18,245 bases of DNA from JAAYAY01 sp964429355 (GTDB lineage Bacteria; Planctomycetota; Planctomycetia; Pirellulales; Thermoguttaceae). Below, piece by piece: positions 14,813 through 18,245 of this stretch; position 1 is the stretch's first letter; each line of letters begins with the position of its first letter. The stretch covers positions 1-18,245 of the forward strand of contig CAYSCH010000180.1 in NCBI GenBank assembly GCA_964429355.1, written 5' to 3'. The notes below the pieces were generated by a model. That model did no database searches. It was given only the letters and a program-made list of their open reading frames with translations, and was not told the DNA's origin. The translations under genes and the position numbers were made by a program.

Positions 14813-15864
14813 GAGTTGACCATGCCGCGAAAAAAGGAACGGGCATTCTTGCCCAGGGTCTGGATGCGATAACCGCCCTCTTGAACCACGAGCGTCGGAA
14901 GGTTCATCCGGCCGATCATGCGGCCGTTCGCCTCAAAATCCTTGGCTCCGAGCGTCCAGGTGCCGGTCGGGTCCCCCTTGGCCGTATCCAGACCGAGCGG
15001 GACGACGAGATAATCTGGATTGTATTCCGCAATTGCTTCGAGGGCCTCCGCCAGGGTGTGGCGGTACCTGGCTCCGTCGACTATCTCCGGCAGCGGGTAA
15101 TTCCTGTTGAATCCCACGCCTTCCCCTTCACCGCGTTCTTCGGGAAAACCACTGAAGTAGGGATAGGCGAAGCCGGGATCGCCGTGGATCGAGATGGTGA
15201 GCACGTCGTTGCGGTGCCAGAAGATGTTTTGCTGGCCGTTGCCGTGATGATAATCGACATCGAGCATGGCCACCCGGCCATGGCGGCTGAGATAGTGGGC
15301 CGCGATCGCCGAGTTGTTCAGGTAGCAGAAACCGCCGAACACGCCCCGTTCCGCATGGTGACCGGGCGGGCGGACCAGGGCGTAGGCGATGCGCCGACCG
15401 CTGAGAATCGCATCCGCCGCCGACAAGGCACATTCGACCGCCCGGCTGGCGGCGGGAAACGCGTTTCCGTTGATTGGCGTGAAGGTGTCGATGCAGTAAT
15501 AGCCGGCACAGGCCGACCAATCCCGCGGCGGCCGGTCCGGATTACGGATCGGGAATACGTAGGGGTAGACCGACTTGCCTTGTCCGACGATCGCGCATGC
15601 CCGGCGGAAGTAGTCGAAAAAGCCTTGATCGTGAACCGCCAGAATATGGCGGCTCGGATGGCTCTTGACCCGTCTGGGCTCGATCAGCCCTGTTTCTTTC
15701 AGGGCGCCGAGAATCGTATCGATTCTCGCCGGCCTTTCCACGTAGCCCCGTTGGCGAACGTGATGGATACCGTGGCGATCGTTGACGAACACGGCGATCG
15801 GTTTCGCAGCGGATCCGCTTGGTCCGTTCGGTATCGCGTCGTCTGTACGTTGGAGAGGGGGCAT
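14809..15864 (-). CDS. Acetylpolyamine-amidohydrolase-like (HDAC-superfamily) deacetylase
   Basis: Zinc amidohydrolase of the arginase/deacetylase fold, 351 residues, close to the usual size of acetylpolyamine amidohydrolases. Active-site motifs are complete: RPPGHHAERG with the catalytic His pair (His169/His170), LDVDYHHGNGQQNIF with zinc ligands Asp204 and His206, GLDTAKGDPTG with the third ligand Asp293, and EGGY (Tyr332), the tyrosine that polarises the acetyl carbonyl. GFCYLNN (178-184) is also typical. The first 20 residues are not conserved, and the ribosome binding site at the ATG (15862-15864) is weak, so the start is provisional. It lies 95 bp after the second ATP-grasp gene and overlaps the acetyltransferase gene by 4 bp. 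The substrate could be an acetylated polyamine, an amino acid or the ATP-grasp product. Bacterial histones are not indicated. Confidence 0.92.
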   Translation of the reverse strand: MPPLQRTDDAIPNGPSGSAAKPIAVFVNDRHGIHHVRQRGYVERPARIDTILGALKETGLIEPRRVKSHPSRHILAVHDQGFFDYFRRACAIVGQGKSVYPYVFPIRNPDRPPRDWSACAGYYCIDTFTPINGNAFPAASRAVECALSAADAILSGRRIAYALVRPPGHHAERGVFGGFCYLNNSAIAAHYLSRHGRVAMLDVDYHHGNGQQNIFWHRNDVLTISIHGDPGFAYPYFSGFPEERGEGEGVGFNRNYPLPEIVDGARYRHTLAEALEAIAEYNPDYLVVPLGLDTAKGDPTGTWTLGAKDFEANGRMIGRMNLPTLVVQEGGYRIQTLGKNARSFFRGMVNS

Positions 15865-15884
15865 GATCAGTCAAGCGTGTCCAG

Positions 15885-15905
15885 CGTTTGCTCCGCGAAC
15901 AAACG
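15885..15905. other. Small inverted repeat in the operon spacer
   Basis: CGTTTG (15885-15890) and CAAACG (15900-15905) form a 6-bp stem with a 9-base loop within the 95-bp gap between the second ATP-grasp gene and the deacetylase. No T-run follows. It might be a processing or attenuation site, or chance. Confidence 0.25.
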
Positions 15906-15959
15906 TCATTCCGCGGGGCGAAAAGCGACTATCCGCGACAGCGATTGCCTGTGGGATCG

Positions 15960-17069
15960 TCAGCAGTCGTCGAGGATCGATTGAATGGCCTGATCCAACG
16001 GAATTGCCGCTTGCTCGAGGGCGGCGGCGAACCCCGCGTCGGGCGAGAGGCAGGGATTGGCGTTTACCTCGAGAATCCACGGATTCTCGCCGCCGTCGAC
16101 CCGGAAGTCAACGCGGGCGTAACCGCGGAGCCCGAACGCATACCAGCAGCGTCGAGCCAGATCGGCCAGGCGCTCGCCCAGTTCGAAGTCGTCGCCACCG
16201 GGCTTGCACGGAAAACGTCGAGGCGTGTTCTCGAACTCGAAGGAACCGGACGCCCATTTGGCGTCGTAGCCCACAATGTGCGGCTTGCCTGGAGGAAACG
16301 ACGAGAAGTCAATCTCCGCCGGCGGCATTACGATGGGTCCCTCCGGGGTTCCGAGAACCGCCAGGTTGAACTCCCGTCCGTCGATGTATTGCTCGCCGAA
16401 GCAAGCGCTTCCGACAAGGTCCGACTGTCTTTCGACTTTCTCGCGCAATTCTCCTTCGTCGGAGACTTCGCAAACGCAATCGTCGTTCATTCCCAGCGAC
16501 GCGTGTTCCTCGATCGGCTTGAGAATGAACCTTGCCGGAAAACGGACGCCTAGTCCGGCCGATCCACACGCGTGGAGTGTTGCACCGCTTTCTTGCCATG
16601 GTGCGCCACTGCCGGCTTGAGAGCAGTGAGAACCGTACGGAACTCCTTCCTGGCAGGCAACATCACCCGACCCTGGAGACCGGCGGCGCTGGGAAGCCTC
16701 CCACCAGGGCGGTGTCGGCAGGCCGGCCAGAGCCATCATTCGCTTGGCCCTGATCTTGTTGTTGCTGAGCACCAGGGCCGCGGCCGGAGCGCCGGTATAC
16801 GGGATCCGCATCGTTTCCAGCAGAAAAGCCGGAATGTGGGCCAGGCAGTCCGTTTCGTCGAGCGATTCGACAAGGTAGAAGACCCGATCTGGCCGGGTGG
16901 CGACAACCTCCAGCCGAGTCCGCTGGAGATCGAGAGTCGCTTCCGCCACCTGGACCGAATGACCGAGCCGCCGGAGCGATTCGGTCACAGTAGCGGCCTG
17001 GACCAGCACGTCTTTGTCATCCTCCGGCGCATCCGCAGCGACCGTCTGGTGCAGGATGGTTACACGCAT
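15960..17069 (-). CDS. ATP-grasp ligase 2 (D-Ala-D-Ala-ligase-like) with internal insertion
   Basis: Predicted ATP-dependent carboxylate-amine ligase, 369 residues. The N-terminal preATP-grasp part (1-105) ends in IPYTGAPAAALVLSNNKIRAK. The ATP-grasp part shows FILKPIEEHASLGM (181-194, ATP-binding lysine Lys184), EQYIDGREFNLAVLG (226-240), ARVDFRVDG (318-326) and the Mg2+-binding LEVNANPCLSPDAGF (333-347). It lacks the HGxxGEDGxxQ motif of cell-wall Ddl, so it probably makes a different amide bond. Residues about 124-174 (bases 16548-16700) have no counterpart expected between LPTPPWW and RFPARFILKP. They are Ser/Gly/Cys-rich and coded by palindromic DNA, so I read them as an in-frame repeat insertion. 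Its ATG overlaps the end of ligase 1 by 10 bp. Whether the protein still works is open, as the insertion falls in a surface-prone linker. Confidence 0.85.
   Translation of the reverse strand: MRVTILHQTVAADAPEDDKDVLVQAATVTESLRRLGHSVQVAEATLDLQRTRLEVVATRPDRVFYLVESLDETDCLAHIPAFLLETMRIPYTGAPAAALVLSNNKIRAKRMMALAGLPTPPWWEASQRRRSPGSGDVACQEGVPYGSHCSQAGSGAPWQESGATLHACGSAGLGVRFPARFILKPIEEHASLGMNDDCVCEVSDEGELREKVERQSDLVGSACFGEQYIDGREFNLAVLGTPEGPIVMPPAEIDFSSFPPGKPHIVGYDAKWASGSFEFENTPRRFPCKPGGDDFELGERLADLARRCWYAFGLRGYARVDFRVDGGENPWILEVNANPCLSPDAGFAAALEQAAIPLDQAIQSILDDC
16548..16700. repeat. Palindromic repeat-like insertion inside ATP-grasp gene 2
   Basis: About 150 bp with nested inverted repeats unlike the surrounding coding DNA: CCAC/GTGG (16564-16567, 16572-16575), GCACC/GGTGC (16582-16586, 16600-16604) and CACTGC/GCAGTG (16607-16612, 16623-16628, with 10-base loop CGGCTTGAGA). 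The CCACTGC-CGGCTTGAG-GCAGTG pattern resembles short palindromic repeats I associate with planctomycete genomes. The length keeps the reading frame. Boundaries are estimated from the protein and are approximate. Confidence 0.6.
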
Positions 17070-18103
17070 GCCTGTCTCTCATGAGCCCCGGCCGCGGGGC
17101 CAGCGAGCGAATGGCCTGCCGGCCTGACCCGACGGGCGGCCGACTGGACGATCCGTTCGATGAGTTCCACATAGGGAATCTGCCGAGCGGTACAGATCAT
17201 TGGCAGGTCGGAATGCTGCGGATGAAGGCCCGCCAGGGGGTTGAGTTCCATGACCTGGACTCGCCCCTCGGCATCGCAGCGAAGGTCGACCCGTCCCGCA
17301 TCGCGGCAACCAAGGGCCCGCCACGCGGCCAGGGCGATCAGTTCGGCCTCGCTCACGGTCACATCGGATTCTGGCGCCACGTGCCGATACTCGACCAACT
17401 CCTCGCACTGCTCCTTGTTCACGTAGGAATAGACTCCTTCCTCCGCGTTGGACCGGAGTACGATCTCCAGGGTGCCGATCGCCTCCGCTTCGTCTCCTGT
17501 GCCCCAGATCCCGACGGTGAATTCCCGGCCGGGCAGATAGGGCTCCACGAGCACTGGCTGCCGGTGCGTCTGGAGCAGTTCGCAGCAGACGTCGCGGAGT
17601 TCTTCGGGCGTGTTGATCCGGGAGGCCGGAGTGATTCCCTTGCCCGTTCCCTCGGCGATCGGCTTGGCAAACAAGGGATATCCCAGCGTGACGCTGTCGA
17701 TGTCGTCCGGCGTGCGGACAACGGCAAACTTGGGCGTGGGGACGCCTGCCGCCTGGAGCAGGGTCTTGGTCATCCCTTTTTCGAGGCTCACGGCCAGGAC
17801 CAGGGGATCGGAGAAGGTGTAGGGAATGTCGTACACGTCCAGAATGGCAGGGACCTGGGCCTCACGAGCGGGCCCACGAAGCCCTTCGCAGATGTTGAAC
17901 ACCAGATCCCAACGATCTCCCGCGGCCAGCCGCCCGACGAGCTGTCGCGCGTGGCCGATCCGGTCGGTTTCATGTCCCGAGGCTCGCAACGCATTTTCGA
18001 TCGAGTCGACCGTATCAGGACGATCGAATTCGGCGGTCTCCAGCTCGCTGTATCCCATGGCGAGATACTCGGCGCGGAGATCGTAAGTCAGACCGATTCT
18101 CAT
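17060..18103 (-). CDS. ATP-grasp ligase 1 (D-Ala-D-Ala-ligase-like)
   Basis: Predicted ATP-dependent carboxylate-amine ligase of 347 residues. From the ATG at 18101-18103, MRIGLTYDLR starts a preATP-grasp domain with VFNICEGLRGPAREAQVP (68-85) and IPYTFSDPLVLAVSLEKGMTK (93-113). The ATP-grasp domain has YPLFAKPIAEGTGKGI (142-157, Lys147), EPYLPGREFTVGIWG (187-201), GRVDLR (270-275) and VMELNPLAGLHPQHSDLP (284-301) with Mg2+ ligands Glu286 and Asn288. It lacks the canonical Ddl HGxxGEDG motif. AGGAA lies 10 nt upstream of the chosen ATG. The frame stays open back to the window edge, so a longer protein is possible. The C-terminal 24 residues look unconserved. The gene overlaps ligase 2 by 10 bp, so two different ligases appear to be made together, suggesting two successive ligations or a heteromeric enzyme. 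Confidence 0.88.
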   Translation of the reverse strand: MRIGLTYDLRAEYLAMGYSELETAEFDRPDTVDSIENALRASGHETDRIGHARQLVGRLAAGDRWDLVFNICEGLRGPAREAQVPAILDVYDIPYTFSDPLVLAVSLEKGMTKTLLQAAGVPTPKFAVVRTPDDIDSVTLGYPLFAKPIAEGTGKGITPASRINTPEELRDVCCELLQTHRQPVLVEPYLPGREFTVGIWGTGDEAEAIGTLEIVLRSNAEEGVYSYVNKEQCEELVEYRHVAPESDVTVSEAELIALAAWRALGCRDAGRVDLRCDAEGRVQVMELNPLAGLHPQHSDLPMICTARQIPYVELIERIVQSAARRVRPAGHSLAGPAAGAHERQACV

Positions 18104-18245
18104 CGGATAGGGTTCCTGACGGATTTCCTGGTATAGCAGCCGGTGCCACCGCTGGGCATCGGGCAGGCTCATGCTGACCGCCTCATGGGGCGAGCGGTCG
18201 GGGGCCAAGAGAAACCAGGGGCAGCCGGGCGACAGCTCCGCCCGG

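Noticed and set aside
14809..15864. A eukaryote-like histone deacetylase acting on chromatin
   Set aside because: Motifs and length fit acetylpolyamine amidohydrolases, which share the fold, and no histone-like gene is nearby.
14881..17084. Long plus-strand frames opposite the deacetylase and ATP-grasp genes (such as 14881-15984)
   Set aside because: They are antisense shadows; the minus-strand proteins have full zinc and ATP-grasp motifs.
15960..18103. Cell-wall D-alanine-D-alanine ligases (ddl)
   Set aside because: Both lack the HGxxGEDGxxQ motif, and the operon holds acetyl-transfer enzymes, not mur genes. The D-Ala-ligase name reflects fold similarity only.

Overview
The window reads as a chromosomal segment of a GC-rich, free-living bacterium, most likely a planctomycete (Planctomycetota). 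The grounds are the high-GC codon use throughout, a Gfo/Idh/MocA oxidoreductase coupled to a uroporphyrinogen-decarboxylase-like protein, an ATP-grasp / acetylpolyamine-amidohydrolase cluster, and short palindromic repeats of a kind I associate with planctomycete genomes. The assignment is an inference; there is no rRNA or other marker gene here. I see no tRNA, CRISPR array, transposase or phage gene.

Layout. (1) 1-4183, signalling: a response-regulator fragment (1-160, -) and its overlapping histidine kinase (144-1898, -) are divergent from an orphan PAS-GAF-PAS histidine kinase (2120-4183, +). (2) 4204-6263, catabolism: a UroD-like protein and a Gfo/Idh/MocA oxidoreductase form a minus-strand pair joined by a TAATG stop/start overlap. 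A 423-bp regulatory region (6264-6686) with two palindromes follows. (3) 6687-8582, amino-sugar chemistry: a PIG-L/LmbE deacetylase and a divergent NagB-like protein (+). (4) 8793-12910, NAD metabolism: nicotinate phosphoribosyltransferase and glutamine-dependent NAD synthetase overlap by 4 bp, and a Nudix hydrolase follows. (5) 13005-14213: an RlmI-type rRNA cytosine methyltransferase (-). (6) 14312-18103: a minus-strand operon of two different ATP-grasp ligases, an acetylpolyamine-amidohydrolase/HDAC-fold deacetylase and a GNAT acetyltransferase.

How the genes work together. Region 4 is a coherent nicotinate-to-NAD salvage route: PncB makes NaMN and NadE amidates NaAD. The adenylyltransferase NadD is not in the window. 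The Nudix protein probably cleans up ADP-ribose-like nucleotides. Region 3 suggests de-N-acetylation of an amino sugar followed by NagB-type isomerisation or deamination, but the NagB homologue lacks part of the canonical proton relay.

Region 6 is the best candidate for an undescribed system. It holds two amide-forming ATP-grasp enzymes with one enzyme predicted to add and one predicted to remove an acetyl group, in overlapping or closely spaced genes. That combination suggests synthesis or tailoring of a small peptide- or polyamine-like amide with acetyl protection.

Non-coding structure is rich: a strict 8-bp-period ATTCC/GGAAT inverted array before the Nudix gene, a 32-bp tandem repeat at the GNAT 3' end, a repeat-like palindromic insertion of about 150 bp kept in frame inside the second ATP-grasp gene, and several perfect hairpins.
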